From Cyrtodaria siliqua (lineage: Eukaryota; Mollusca; Bivalvia; Adapedonta; Hiatellidae), in NCBI GenBank assembly GCA_037043455.1, contig JAWPHD010005585.1:1-64000 (forward strand): a DNA stretch of 64,000 bases, given 5' to 3'. Of the stretch, positions 22,816 to 34,196 are shown piece after piece (positions within the stretch are counted from its first letter, which is position 1; each line of letters begins with the position of its first letter). The position numbers were made by a program, and so were the translations under genes. Below the pieces are notes generated by a model, which was not told where the DNA came from, made no database searches, and was given only the letters and a program-made list of their open reading frames with translations.

Positions 22816-23881
22816 TCTATAGGCAAATACATGGATTACATATCAGTCCGGTTATTAAATTCCGTTAGTTTTTCTATATAACTTGCATTTTTGTAATCAT
22901 TATTAGAATGGTTCTAATAACTATATATTATATTGTGCCAATAATATAATTATATTTTATTTACTTTTTAAAAAGTAGAATAACGAAGACAATCAAAATC
23001 TCAATTATATATTTTATTATAATGCAGGCAGTTTTAAGTCATCATGATACAGGTATAATAAATCGAGGTGCTAATTGAAATACTTAAAAATAAACAATCA
23101 ATGTGTCCCTTAAAATAAAAAAAAATGGCAGGTATAACAGTGAGTTGTGCTATATACATGATATATATCAGTTATGTTTTCTACATATTACATGAATACA
23201 AAAATGAAAGGTTGTGTTATTTGTTTACAAAATCAAGAAAATATATTTCCACCAAATGTCAAAGATGGAAAAATTAGGCTAATTTATCATGATTAAAGTA
23301 AGGTAGTGTATACTCTTGCTTTAATATTCACCTTTTTTCTTTCAACAATTATCTCATCTTTTTATTTTGGTAAAAGAAAATATACTTTGTTTTCATTGTA
23401 GTTGAAACAGGTCGTTATAACCACAGACCTTGTATACAGTTTTTATACAGGCTTCATCAAGAACACATGTGGTAATAGGTAGGCCTGGTCAGTTTTATTG
23501 ATATCAATTACTAAACCCACATTAACAGGTCAGTTATAATAGTCTTCATGCTGTGATCTAGCAGTAAAAGTGTTCCTCAGTTTTAAGCAGTTTTAAGACC
23601 ACTGTATGTTAGACTGTATTAGTATTATGCAGTCAAATATTGATATGGTTATATTTTTTCTCACTTATTAGTATTATGCAGAATACTGATATGGTTATAT
23701 ATCTTCTCACTTATTAGTATTATGCAGACAGTCAAATATTGATATAGTTATATTTTTTATTTATGACACAGCATGAACGGTGGGGATCTCCGATTATGTG
23801 ATTTATTGTTTTTAAATATATACCACCATGAACTATGAACATATTTTCAGTCAAGATAAAGTTATTAATGTACAAGCATAC

Positions 23882-24045
23882 CTGTGACAACACCTCCTGG
23901 GCTTCCAATGAGATCAATGATGCCTGGGGTAGGGTTGGGACCTGTTGGTGGGACAATCGGGCAGCTGGGGATCTCACAGCAAGTGGGGTCATTGGGGTCA
24001 GGGACCAACGTACATCCTGGTTGTATGTTTGTGTATGTTGCACAT
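23882..24045 (-). CDS. VWC module V10, B half-exon
   Basis: A 164-nt exon, phase 2 to 1, acceptor TTGTAG, donor GTATGCTTG. It encodes CATYTNIQPGC then TLVPDPNDPTCCEIPSC, and a short linker with PPTGPNPTPG ending SPGGVVT. The following linker exon L4 extends the spacer. Confidence 0.92.
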
Positions 24046-25735
24046 CTACAATGAAAGACAAAATATGAGGTTTTACATTCCATTTATAGCATGTTGGGCA
24101 TGTTGTATTGTATCAGATTTTACATTCCATTTATGGCATATTGGGTGTGTTATATGACGTTTTACATTCCATTTTTGACATGTTGGGCATGTTATAATAT
24201 ATGATGTTTTACATTCCATTTATGGCATGTAGGGCACGTTATAATATATGAGGTTTTATATTCCATTTATGGCATGTTGGGCATGTTATAATATATGAGG
24301 TTTTATATTCCATTTATGGCATATTGGGCGTTTTATATGACGTTTTACATTCCATTTATGGCATGTTGGGCACGTTATACATGTTATAATATATGAGGTT
24401 TTATATTCCATTTATGGCATGTTGGGCATGTTATAATATATGATGTTTTACATTCCATTTATGGCATGTTGGGCATGTAACAATACATGAGGTTTTATAT
24501 TCCATTTATGGCATGTTGGGCATGTTATAATATATGATGTTTTACATTCCATTTATGGCATGTTGGGCATGTTATAATATATGAGGTTTTATATTCCATT
24601 TATGGCATGTTGGGCATGTTATAATATATGAGGTTTTATATTCCATTTATGGCATGTTGGGCATGTTATAATATATGAGGTTTTATATTCCATTTATGGC
24701 ATGTTGGGCATGTTATAATATATGATGTTTTACATTCCATTTATGGCATGTTGGGCATGTTATAATATATGAGGTTTTATATTCCATTTATGGCATGTTG
24801 GGCATGTTATAATATATGAGGTTTTATATTCCATTTATGGCATGTTGGGCATGTTATAATATATGATGTTTTACATTCCATTTATGGCATGTTGGGCATG
24901 TTATAATATATGAGGTTTTATATTCCATTTATGGCATATTGGGCGTGTTATATGACGTTTTACATTCCATTTATGGCATGTTGGGCACGTTATACATGTT
25001 ATAATATATGAGGTTTTATAATCCATTTATGGCATGTTGGGCATGTTATAATATATGATGTTTTACATTCCATTTATGGCATGTTGGGCATGTTACAATA
25101 CATGAGGTTTTATATTCCATTTATGGCATGTTGGGCATGTTATAATATATGAGGTTTTATATTCCATTTATGGCATGTTGGGCATGTTATAATATATGAG
25201 GTTTTATATTCCATTTATGGCATGTTGGGCATGTTATAATATATGAGGTTTTATATTCCATTTATGGCATGTTGGGCATGTTATAATATATGATGTTTTA
25301 CATTCCATTTATGGCATGTTGGGCATGTTATAATATATGAGGTTTTATATTCCATTTATGGCATGTTGGGCATGTTATAATATATGAGGTTTTATATTCC
25401 ATTTATGGCATGTTGGGCATGTTATAATATATAAGGTTTTATATTCCATTTATGGCATATTGGGCGTGTTATATGAGGTTTTACATTCCATTTATGGCAT
25501 GTTATAATATATGAGGTTTTACATTCCATTTATGGCATGTTGGGCACGTTATAATATATGAGGTTTTATATTCCATTTATGGCATGTTGGGCACGTTATA
25601 ATATATGAGGTTTTATATTCCATTTATGGCATGTTGGGCACGTTATAATATATGAGGTTTTACATTCCATTTATGGCATGTTGGGCACGTTATAATATAC
25701 CAGGTTTTACATTCCATTTATGGCATGTTGAGTTT
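24046..25735 (-). repeat. 47-bp minisatellite at the acceptor of V10-B
   Basis: About 35 units of plus-strand ttttacattccatttatggc + atgttgggcatgttataatatatgagg begin about 25 bp from the V10-B acceptor. Shorter variants (..tatggcatattgggcgtgttatatgacg) recur in a regular order, so there is a higher-order repeat, with near-identical blocks at about 24300-24560 and 24910-25170. The unit is intronic and has no exon codons. Confidence 0.93.
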
Positions 25736-26115
25736 TACTGGGACGAGCGATCTTGAAAAACTTGAAGATGAGTAATTACATGATAGGCTTGAAGCCATTT
25801 AAGAAAGTAAAAAACGTAATAGACATCTGACATGTGACTTCATATAAAATCACCTCAACCTATACATCATATACCACAGGTTATATTACAGCTCATATTA
25901 CCTACTCATATCTTTAGTTAAATTCACATATAAATAACCATTTGTATAAAACGTTATCTTCTCAACAAAATGTATTTAAATATTACTATTCTGACATGAT
26001 ATATGTTCAGCTTTTCAGAAGAAGTTGTCTTCCAGTTACCAGTCCCAGTAAACAATTCTTAACGTATTAAAAGTAAAACAAGAGAACAATGCGGAAGTCA
26101 GTTGGTAGACAATAC

Positions 26116-26230
26116 CTTTGCTGGCATCTGTAGAAGTTCTTGCTGGCATCCTCACATCTGCAGATAGCATTACAAGCATCATACCATTGCTGGCCTTGCT
26201 GGTAGACATTGCTTTTGTACACGCACACAT
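26116..26230 (-). CDS. VWC module V10, A half-exon
   Basis: A 115-nt exon, phase 1 to 2, acceptor TGTTACAG, donor GTATTG. It encodes VCVYKSNVYQQGQQWYDAC then NAICRCEDASKNFYRCQQR. DAC replaces DGC. Five cysteines and Trp are kept. Confidence 0.92.
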
Positions 26231-26392
26231 CTGTAACAATAAGTTATTATGTTATTTCCAAAACTGAGGAGAAAATAAATCCATTTCTTGCTTCTGCTGA
26301 GAAGAGTTCTTCGAGTTGCTATAGTAAATATCTAATTTAATGTGTACGATGTTATATAAATATCACACGCGCAAACTTCAGACCTTGCTAGT

Positions 26393-26419
26393 ATACATTG
26401 TTTTTGTACATGCACACAT
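26393..26419 (-). pseudogene. Decayed copy of the 5' edge of V10-A
   Basis: The minus strand has TGTTACAG followed by text for VCMYKNNVY and then a TAG stop, a copy of the acceptor and first codons of V10-A. Flanking intron sequence (gttcttcgagttgctata, atataaatatcac, caaacttcaga) is also repeated at about 26300-26390 and 26560-26650. This indicates a tandem duplication of about 200-260 bp. Confidence 0.8.
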
Positions 26420-26679
26420 CTGTAACAATAAATCATGATATTATATCCAAAACTGAGAAGTTCTTCGAGTTAAAATGTAATGCTAGTAGACATCTCCAAT
26501 AAGTCATGACGTTACATCCAAAATTGCGGAGATAAATCCATTTTTTGCTACTGCCCAGAAAAAAGTTCTTTTGAGTTGCTATAATGACCATATAATTTTA
26601 TGAATTTGTGTAAAGCGTCATATAAATATCAAGTCCACAAACTTCAGAGCGTCAAAAATAGGTACCGGTGCCATTACAC

Positions 26680-27272
26680 TTACTAGGTTGTGGTGCCAAG
26701 GTTGGAGAAACAAAGGTGTCATTATACTTTAATACTAGTTTTGGTGCTGGGGTTTGAGAAACAAATGTGTCATTATACGTACTAGGTTGTGGTGCCGGGG
26801 TTGGAGGTACAAAGGTGTCATTATACATACTAGGTTGTGGTGCCGGGGTTGGAGAAACAAATGTGTCATTATACGTACTAGGTTGTGGTGCCGGGGTTGG
26901 AGGTACAAAGGTGTCATTATACATACTAGGTTGTGGTGCCGGGGTTGGAGAAACAAAGGTGTCATTATACGTACTAGGCTGTGGTGCTGGGGTTGGAGAA
27001 ACAAAGTTGTCATTATACATACTAGGTTGTGGTGTCAGGTTTGGAGAAACAAAGGTGTCATTATACTTACTAGTTTGTAGTGTCAGGGTTGGAGAAACAA
27101 AGGTGTCATTATACATACTAGGTTGTGGTGTCAGGGTTGGAGAAACAAAGGTGTCATTATACTTACTAGGTTGTGGTGCTGGGGTTGAAGAAACAAATAT
27201 GTCATTATACTTACTAGCTTATATATATAGGTTGTGGTGCCGGGGTTGGAGAAACAAAGGTGTCATACTTAC
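26680..27272 (-). repeat. In-frame 48-bp donor-edge minisatellite after V9-B
   Basis: About 12 units of 48 bp (16 codons, consensus YNDTFVSPTPAPQPS) follow the V9-B donor. The unit junction reads CCTA then GTAAGT, GTACGT or GTATGT, so each unit carries a phase-1 donor-like site matching that of V9-B. From about 27116 leftwards the array is one open frame. A 13-nt TA-rich insertion at about 27200-27213 breaks the frame from V9-B. The linker-like peptide suggests this was, or still is, a coding extension of the exon. Confidence 0.88.
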
Positions 27273-27427
27273 TAGGTTGTGGTGTCGGGGATATAGTGTT
27301 GCCATGAGGTCCTGGTGTTGGTGTCTGTGACTGGGTCAGTGGTTGACAGAATGGTTGTTGACAGCACTTGTTGTTGGGATCCTGGACCAGTCTACAGTAT
27401 GATGGCAGAAGTGGGAATGTTGGACAT
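27273..27427 (-). CDS. VWC module V9, B half-exon
   Basis: A 155-nt exon, phase 2 to 1, acceptor TTGCAG, donor GTAAGTATG. It encodes CPTFPLLPSYC then RLVQDPNNKCCQQPFC. The linker contains SQTPTPGPHG and ends SPTPQP. The frame stays open past the donor for about 20 codons (SKYDTFVSPTPAPQP..) and then meets a stop at about 27211. Edge-derived arrays lie on both sides of this exon. Confidence 0.9.
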
Positions 27428-28030
27428 CTGCAATACAAACATACATGTACCATTGGACAAAAAAGAATAGACACATGTAAGATGGCAGAGGTGGGAATCT
27501 TGGACATCTGCAATACAAACATACATGTACCATTGGACAGAAAAGAATACAGACATATGTATGATGGCAGAGGTGGGAATCTTGGACATCTGCAATACAA
27601 AACTTACATGTACCACTGGACAGAAAAGAATACAGACATATGTAAGATGGCAGAGGTGGGAATCTTGGACATCTGCAATACAAACATACATGTACCACTG
27701 GACAGAAAAGAATACAGACATATGTAAGATGGCAGAGGTGGGAATCTTGGACATTTGCAATACAAACACACATGTACCACTGGTCAGGAAAGAATACAGA
27801 CACATGTAAGATGGCAGAGGTGGGAATCTTGGACATTTGCAATACAAACACACATGTACCACTGGACAGAAAAGAATACAGACATATGTAAGATGGCAGA
27901 GGTGGGAATCTTGGACATCTGCAATACAAACATACATGTACCACTGGACAGGAAAGAATACAGACATATGTAAGATGGCAGAGGTGGGAATCTTGGACAT
28001 CTGCAATACAAACATACATGTATCACCAAA
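27428..28030 (-). repeat. 82-bp acceptor-edge minisatellite upstream of V9-B
   Basis: About seven units of 82 bp. Each has plus-strand ggacatctgcaatacaaaca, which is the V9-B acceptor (TTGCAG) and first codon, then intron filler, then ..atggcagaggtgggaatctt, which encodes exon-like RFPPLPSY. Every unit is therefore an acceptor plus about 30 nt of B-exon start. Long open frames in several phases (up to about 227 codons) come from the 82-bp period and are not genes. Confidence 0.92.
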
Positions 28031-28302
28031 CAGAAAAGAATACGGACAGATCAACTACATATTTACAAATTAATATTCAATCTGTATAGAAAGTAAATTA
28101 TTGAGAAAGAAACAAATAAATAAAAATATACAATTATATCACAAAATACCTATCAAAATGAAATTGACTGAACAAATTTCAGGAACATGCAGGGTAAACT
28201 AGCTTACCAAAAAGCCCCATACCACACGAGGATCAATACAAACTTTTCATTAGTTTGGATCAAATAGTCAAACACAAAATTAATAACTGGCATGACACCT
28301 AC

Positions 28303-28417
28303 TTCTCTGTACATCTGTACTGTCCTGTAGAGGAATCGAGACATTCACACGTATATTTACATCCATCATCCCAAGTCTGACCCTGCTGGTATATCTGACT
28401 GTTGTACACGCAGCCAT
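28303..28417 (-). CDS. VWC module V9, A half-exon
   Basis: A 115-nt exon, phase 1 to 2, acceptor AATTACAG, donor GTAGGTG. It encodes GCVYNSQIYQQGQTWDDGC then KYTCECLDSSTGQYRCTEK. Canonical cysteines and Trp. Confidence 0.93.
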
Positions 28418-28719
28418 CTGTAATTCCACACAATTATTTATTTGCATGTAAGAGATCAATAATATTACAAACTCAAACTGTTTAAGTAGTTTTGTTTTGT
28501 TATGAAATATTTTTTTTGCAAGTACTGCATGTAAATTTTCACTGAAAAGTCACGTAGGTGTTCTATATGACCTTTCTATCTACCCTATTTGATTTTTGAC
28601 TGTGCAATAAATATTCTATAAAACTTTTTTGGATATTTTCGCATGTGTACAGTAAAAACGTTTAAAAGAATTTCTGATGGGAAATATTTTTCCTGTAATA
28701 CTTGTACATTTTTATCTAG

Positions 28720-29470
28720 TCATATATTGGTACCATACTTATGTTTTACTAGTCATATATTGGTCCTATACTTATGTTTTACTAGTCATATATTGGTCCA
28801 ATACTTATATCGGTCTATCCTCCGAGCACGTTAAAGAACCATATGAATCTATTCGATAATAAGAGTAGGGCAGGTTCCCGAATTCCTATGTATCCTTCCC
28901 CTCTCTCTGTGGGGGTGGGGGGCTCTAAATAACCTATACTGTGTTGATGAGCCGTTAAACAACATTCAATTTACTAGTCATATATTGGTCCTATACTAAT
29001 ATGTTTTACTAGTCATATACTGGTCCCATACTTATGTTTTACTAATCATATATTGGTCCAATACTTATGTTTTACTAGTCATATATTGGTCCAATACTTA
29101 TGTTTTACTAATCATATATTGGTCCAATACTTATGTTTTACTAGTCATATATTGGTCCCATACTTATGTTTTACTAATCATATACTGGTCCCATACTTAT
29201 GTTTTACTAGTCATATATTGGTCCCATACTTATGTTTTACTAGTCATATACTGGTCCCATACTTATGTTTTACTAATCATATACTGGTCCCATACTTATG
29301 TTTTACTAGTCATATACTGGTCCCATACTTATGTTTTACTAATCATATACTGGTCCCATACTTATGTTTTACTAATCATATACTGGTCCCATACTTATGT
29401 TTTACTAGTCATATATTGGTCCCATACTAATATGTTTTACTAGCCATCTACTGGTTGCATACTTATACAT
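28720..29470. repeat. 33-bp minisatellite split by a SINE fragment
   Basis: About 18-20 units of plus-strand ttttactagtcatatattgg + tcccatacttatg lie in the V8-B to V9-A intron, with the last unit about 45 bp from the V8-B donor. Because 33 is divisible by 3, an open frame with period VPYLCFTSHIL results. This is not a gene. The array is interrupted at about 28812-28972 by SINE-like sequence. Confidence 0.9.
28812..28972 (+). mobile_element. SINE 3'-region fragment
   Basis: The segment ctatcctccgagcacgttaa...gtgttgatgagccgttaaac matches the 3' half of the SINE at 22478-22815 (shared gcacgttaaagaacc, agagtagggc, ccctctctct and ctgtgttgatgag..gttaaacaa). It is 5' truncated, which is typical of target-primed retroposition, and is inserted into the 33-bp array. 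Confidence 0.75.
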
Positions 29471-29516
29471 TTTAATAGCCCTATACATATACTTTAAAAC
29501 TATTTTCTGAACTTAC

Positions 29517-29704
29517 TTCTGGTACCTCCTGGTAACGGGTTGTTTGTGGGCAGGTTGGAGCCGGAGATGATACCAGGCACACCAGTCAGCATCTGAGTGG
29601 CGTTGGTGGTGCTGGAGTTTACGCACGATGGTAGCTGGCAACATTGGTCTTGTGGATTAGTTACCAGGTTGCAGTTGGATGCCAAGGGTGGATACGTTGG
29701 ACAT
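29517..29704 (-). CDS. VWC module V8, B half-exon
   Basis: A 188-nt exon, phase 2 to 1, acceptor CGCTGTAG, donor GTAAGTTC. It encodes CPTYPPLASNC then NLVTNPQDQCCQLPSC. The linker is Asn/Thr/Gly-rich (NSSTTNATQM.., GVPGIISGSN..), and NSS and NAT are potential N-glycosylation sites. Confidence 0.93.
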
Positions 29705-31220
29705 CTACAGCGAACAAGATTAAATACTTTGTACAAGTTCTGCTATAAACTGAAAAACTGCATGCACAACCTCAGTAGGTTTGGATGACTGACTTTCACA
29801 TAAACAGTTCACTGATAAGCATCGTTATTACCCTTTAGGCTACGCTCTGACATATTCTGAACTAGTCTACACTTTAAGGGAGCCAATAACTCATGAAGGG
29901 ATTTACAACCTTAGTCATTACTTTTACACACACAATTATTTATTATCAAATGTGTGCAAGAGATTCTCAGTTTAAATACAATAGCATGAACATATTATAT
30001 AATAGTGCTTCCTTTTTATACATTCCAGTTTATTGGTGTTAAAATAACACAAGACTCTTAGAACTGCACTATCAGTTTTTAATCATCATATATATATTTT
30101 ATAGTTCTCAATTCACATCTCGCTTGAATTCCATGTAAGTCAACGTGGAATCAATATAGGACTCCATCCAAATAGAACTCTGGGATCTACATACAGAACA
30201 TACATAAATATCTTATACTGTCATAACATTATTAATGGCAGCTATACTCCAATAATGATAGATATTCAGATATTAAGATATGATGGAATGACTATCTACA
30301 TTAAATTCCTATTACATTAAAATGCATATATATCACTGCTAGTATTGTGGGTCTAGCTTACATTACATCAAACATTTAAACAGTTACATAGATTGAACCT
30401 GTGCATAGTGTTTCCCTTACTTTATATAATATTTACATGCAAACACCTTTTGGAACTTACCAAATCTATGGGATCAAATCCCTTCACACACACACCACTC
30501 TACCACTGCTCACAACTTGTGCTCAGGTTAGCAATACAAACCAATGCAAATATATCTTTACAGAGGACTGTCTACCAAGCTATAAAACCTCAAACTTCGC
30601 AGTCCAACATCAGCTGTGTAAATAACATGTCTGTCCACTACTTTCTCTCCAAACTATCACGTGACACAATACAAAGGACAAGGCGGGAAATCTGAACATA
30701 CTCTATAAATAGAATCCTCTTACGCAAACAGGTTCTACATGAACTAAACAACTAAAACCCACAGGGACTTGTGACTTAAAATACTTATAAAGAGAGACAA
30801 ACATATGCCATATAATAAAGTATAAAATCAGCTCTAATACACTAATTTTCATACAGTATTTTTGTTAATATTATAAATTCAGCCTAAAAATGCTTGCCAT
30901 GAACATGCACAGAATCAGGTGCTTTTCTTCTTTTTAATCTGAATTACCCATACTGCAAAACCCCAAAGAGATACTTTCCTGTAATAACAAAGTTTTAACT
31001 GACTTTAATATTTAATATAACATTGACTACAACTATGCACGTAAACTGCTAATAAAAAGGTTCTGCAAATATTCAGGCCTTCTGCAATAACACAGTTTAG
31101 AGACACCATGAAGCTCAAGTAAGCCTCTGAACAAATATCTGCATACCTTTTATATAAAAGATTTTGCCTCATAATGACTATAAGTTCTTATAATATTTAT
31201 TAAACTTGTCAAACACCTAC
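29705..31220 (-). other. Intron V8 A-B, no features seen
   Basis: About 1.5 kb of AT-rich intron. I find no tandem array, mobile-element end or coding sequence with VWC or linker character. Short open frames near 30390-30700 have no convincing composition or splice context. Confidence 0.65.
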
Positions 31221-31493
31221 CTATCACTACATGTGATTGTTCCTGTCATGGCGTCCTCACACTTGCACACTTGGGAGCAGCCTTCTGGGACTGACTGACC
31301 CTGTTGTAATGGAATACCTTTGTACACACAGATATTTGTTGGGGCAGGGGTGATGTAGGGGTTGGGCGCGGGTGTTGATGTTCCTGGTCCTGGTGTCGGG
31401 GTCGCATTTGGACACTCTGGTTTCTGACAGCAAGGATCAGCGGGGTCATACACAAGGTGGCATGTGGCAGGCAGGTTAGGATATCTTGGACAT
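31221..31493 (-). CDS. Fused exon: V7 B half plus V8 A half
   Basis: A 273-nt exon, phase 2 at both ends, acceptor CATTCAG, donor GTAGGTG. It encodes CPRYPNLPATC, then HLVYDPADPCCQKPEC, a PTPGPGTSTPAPNPYITPAP linker, and then directly a complete A half ICVYKGIPLQQGQSVPEGC + SQVCKCEDAMTGTITCSDR. The intron normally found between a B and the next A exon is absent here. The V8 A half lacks the conserved Trp (SVPEGC in place of xWxDGC). This is best read as intron loss after duplication. Confidence 0.93.
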
Positions 31494-31878
31494 CTGAATG
31501 ATATAAAAATAGAAATAACATTGTGAAGTCTTATTTTGTGAACACTAAAACTTGTGGATTCTCCTATTTTATGTAATTTCATGGGAATTTGTATTTATGG
31601 ATTTTTTTTTCTTAAAGAAACTTGTTTCACAAATATTTTGCTTTACCTTTGAATGTAAAGAAACTTGTTTCACAAACATTTTGCTTTACCTTTGAATGTG
31701 TTTAACATGTTTAACGAGAGGAACTCTATAAGATTTTTCTTTCGTTCCAATCCTATTAACTATGTACTGCACCAATATATATTATGTTGTAAAAATGTTA
31801 AAATAAAATATATTTATTAAAGCCAGTCTGTTGTTGGAATCATCATGGAAACTTTGTTCTTAAAATGATGGCATTTAC

Positions 31879-31993
31879 CTGTCAGTACACTTGAAGTTTC
31901 CATTCATAGCATTGACACATTCACAGTCGTACATGCAGCCATCTTGCCATCTCTGTCCCTGTGTATAGCTCTTACCCTTGTACACGCACACCT
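31879..31993 (-). CDS. VWC module V7, A half-exon
   Basis: A 115-nt exon, phase 1 to 2, acceptor ACATTACAG, donor GTAAATG. It encodes EVCVYKGKSYTQGQRWQDGC then MYDCECVNAMNGNFKCTDR. It is fully canonical. Its first third is the parent of the 15-unit array upstream in the intron (31994-33190). Confidence 0.93.
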
Positions 31994-32515
31994 CTGTAAT
32001 GTTACACAATAATGGCATGTGTAGATAAAACGTACATGTGTAACTCTTACCCTTGTACTTGCACACCTCTGTAATGTTACACAATCATAGCATGTGTATA
32101 TAAAACATACATGTGTAACTCTTACCCTCGTACACACTCACACCTCTGTAATGTTACACAATCATAGCATGTGTATATAAAACATACAGGTGTAACTCTT
32201 ACACTCGTACACACACATAACTCTGTAATGTTACACAATCATAGCATGTGTATATAAAACATACAGGTGTTACTCTTACACTCGTACACACACACACACA
32301 CCTCTGTAATGTTACACAATCATAGCATGTGTATATAAAACATACAGGTGTAACTCTTACACTCGCACACACACATAACTCTGTAATGTTACACAATTAT
32401 AGCCTGTGTATATAAAACATACAGATGTAACTCTTACCCTGGTACACACACACACACACACACACACCTCTGTAATGTTACACAATCATAGCCTGTGTAT
32501 ATAAAACATACAGGT

Positions 32516-32550
<35 letters not shown>

Positions 32551-33190
32551 CTGTAATGTTACACAATCATAGCCTGTGTATATAAAACATACAGGTGTAA
32601 CTCTTACCCTAGTACACACACACCTCTGTAATGTTACACAATCATAGCCTGTGTATATAAAACATACAGGTGTAACTCTTACCCTCGTACACACACACAT
32701 CTTTGTAATGTTACACAATCATAGCATGTGTATATAAAACATACATGTGTAACTCTTACCCTCGTACACACTCATACCTCTGTAATGTTACACAATCATA
32801 GCATGTGTATATAAAACATACATGTGTAACTCTTACCCTCGTACACACTCATACCTCTGTAATGTTACACAATCATAGCCTGTGTATATAAATCATACAG
32901 GTGTAACTCTTACCCTGGTACACACACACACACACCTCTGTAATGTTACACAATCATAGCATGTGTATATAAAACATACAGGTGTAACTCTTACCCTGGT
33001 ACACACACACACACCTCTGTAATGTTACACAATCATAACATGTGTATATAAAACATACAGGTGTAACTCTTACCCTGGTACACACACACACACACCTCTG
33101 TAATGTTACACAATCATAGCCTGTGTAGGTAAAACATGCAGGTGTAACTCTTACCCTGATACACACACAAACAAACATCTGTAATGTTAG
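31994..33190 (-). repeat. Acceptor-edge minisatellite upstream of V7-A
   Basis: Fifteen units of roughly 76-89 bp precede the true exon, giving 16 copies of plus-strand ctgtaatgttacac in all, counting the real acceptor. Each unit contains the V7-A acceptor (TAACATTACAG) and the first 35 or so bases of the exon (text for EVCVYKGKSYT), then an intron filler tgtatataaaacatac. Unit lengths vary through (CA)n tracts, for example at 32445-32467 and 32519-32548. The exon-like piece also carries GGGTAAGAG, a possible donor. Confidence 0.93.
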
Positions 33191-33739
33191 ACAATCATAG
33201 CTTGTTCACATAAAATGTACAGGATTATTTTCATAACCTTGGACTTCAATACAGTATTAAAACTAAGCATTCTCACATGAACGTCTAAACAGAAGAATAT
33301 CATTGTAAATAAAAAAAAGTTTTAAAAAAATGTTTAGTGATATATATTTATAACCATATTCCAAATATGTAAATATTTAAAATTAATGATCCTTAATGAC
33401 AAAGATAAACCTGTTCATGAATACAGCAAATTGTTTATATATGGTGAGTTAAAAATTTGTAAACCATGAAATAACATCTATTATTATTTGTAAAAGACTA
33501 GATTGCTGAGCCATTAAGTTCTGGCCGCCAGGGGTCATGGTAGTTATTGTGACCAATATCCTCAATATTATCTCAAGATGACCTAGGAAGGAAGTGGGGG
33601 GTAAATAAGGTTAAAGAAAAAGAAATTAATGCAATTGTTAACATTTTAACAGTGGCTCAACAAGAAGTTATGTCATTTAGAAAACAATGCCACCAGAGAG
33701 AGGCTAAATAAAAACATCCGAGGCAAAGTTTACACTTAC

Positions 33740-33769
33740 TTGGTGGGGGTGTCGATGTTGCAGATGAAC
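33740..33769 (-). CDS. Linker microexon L3
   Basis: A 30-nt microexon, phase 1 to 1, between V6-B and V7-A. The acceptor is a T-rich tract ending TTTCAG and the donor is GTAAGTG. It encodes GSSATSTPPP plus a split codon. The evidence is two strong splice sites, the correct phase, and the Ser/Thr/Pro composition shared with other linkers. It is short enough that transcript support would be needed for certainty. Confidence 0.65.
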
Positions 33770-34196
33770 CTGAAAAAAAAATAAAAAAAAGAATAGAAAA
33801 ATATTGTTAAATTAATCAAAACTGTAGAAACGTGCAGCTATAAACTGACAGATACAAGCAATGTGTAGGAGGGTATTTATAAGCAGAAAAACATGCTGAA
33901 CATATTTAAAAAGAAAAAAGACCTGGTTTGACATTCTCTTTAAAACAAGCTTTGATTTATATTTGGACAGAATTGGATATTATAGATCTGTAGGTATGTT
34001 TTGGTAAATCAATGTGATTACAATTTAAGTTGTTAAAGCAATTGCCACAGAACCAAGTATGCTCTATAAGAACACGGTTATTGGAATGGAACAAGAATAA
34101 TTGCATCTTGCTTTAAACCATGCATAGTCCGCGTAACATACATCTCATGAAAGGGTGCTGCAGTATTTGAAAATATGACTTTAATCTATATGTTAC

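Larger units (their letters stand above)
21319..23616. mobile_element. Terminal-inverted-repeat element with 4-bp target duplication
   Basis: The ends are inverted repeats: cagtctaacatatagtggtc at 21319 and its complement gaccactgtatgttagactg ending at 23616, with about 30 bp of imperfect similarity. Flanking TATT occurs on both sides (21315-21318 and 23617-23620). The insertion splits a short intronic minisatellite (units gcagtcaaatattgatatgg..cacttatt, at 21165-21318 and 23617-23765). Intact units read cacttattagtattatg, exactly the predicted empty site. No transposase frame is apparent, so it looks non-autonomous. It carries a nested SINE and a hairpin. Confidence 0.8.

Noticed and set aside
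27336..28054. Long minus-strand open frames (up to about 227 codons) with period ..DVQDSHLCHLTYVCILFCP
   Set aside because: These are alternative frames of the 82-bp acceptor-edge minisatellite. All three frames are open because of the period, and they have no independent splice or start context.
29053..29430. 125-codon plus-strand frame VPYLCFTSHIL repeated
   Set aside because: Artefact of a 33-bp intronic minisatellite; a period divisible by 3 keeps any stop-free phase open.
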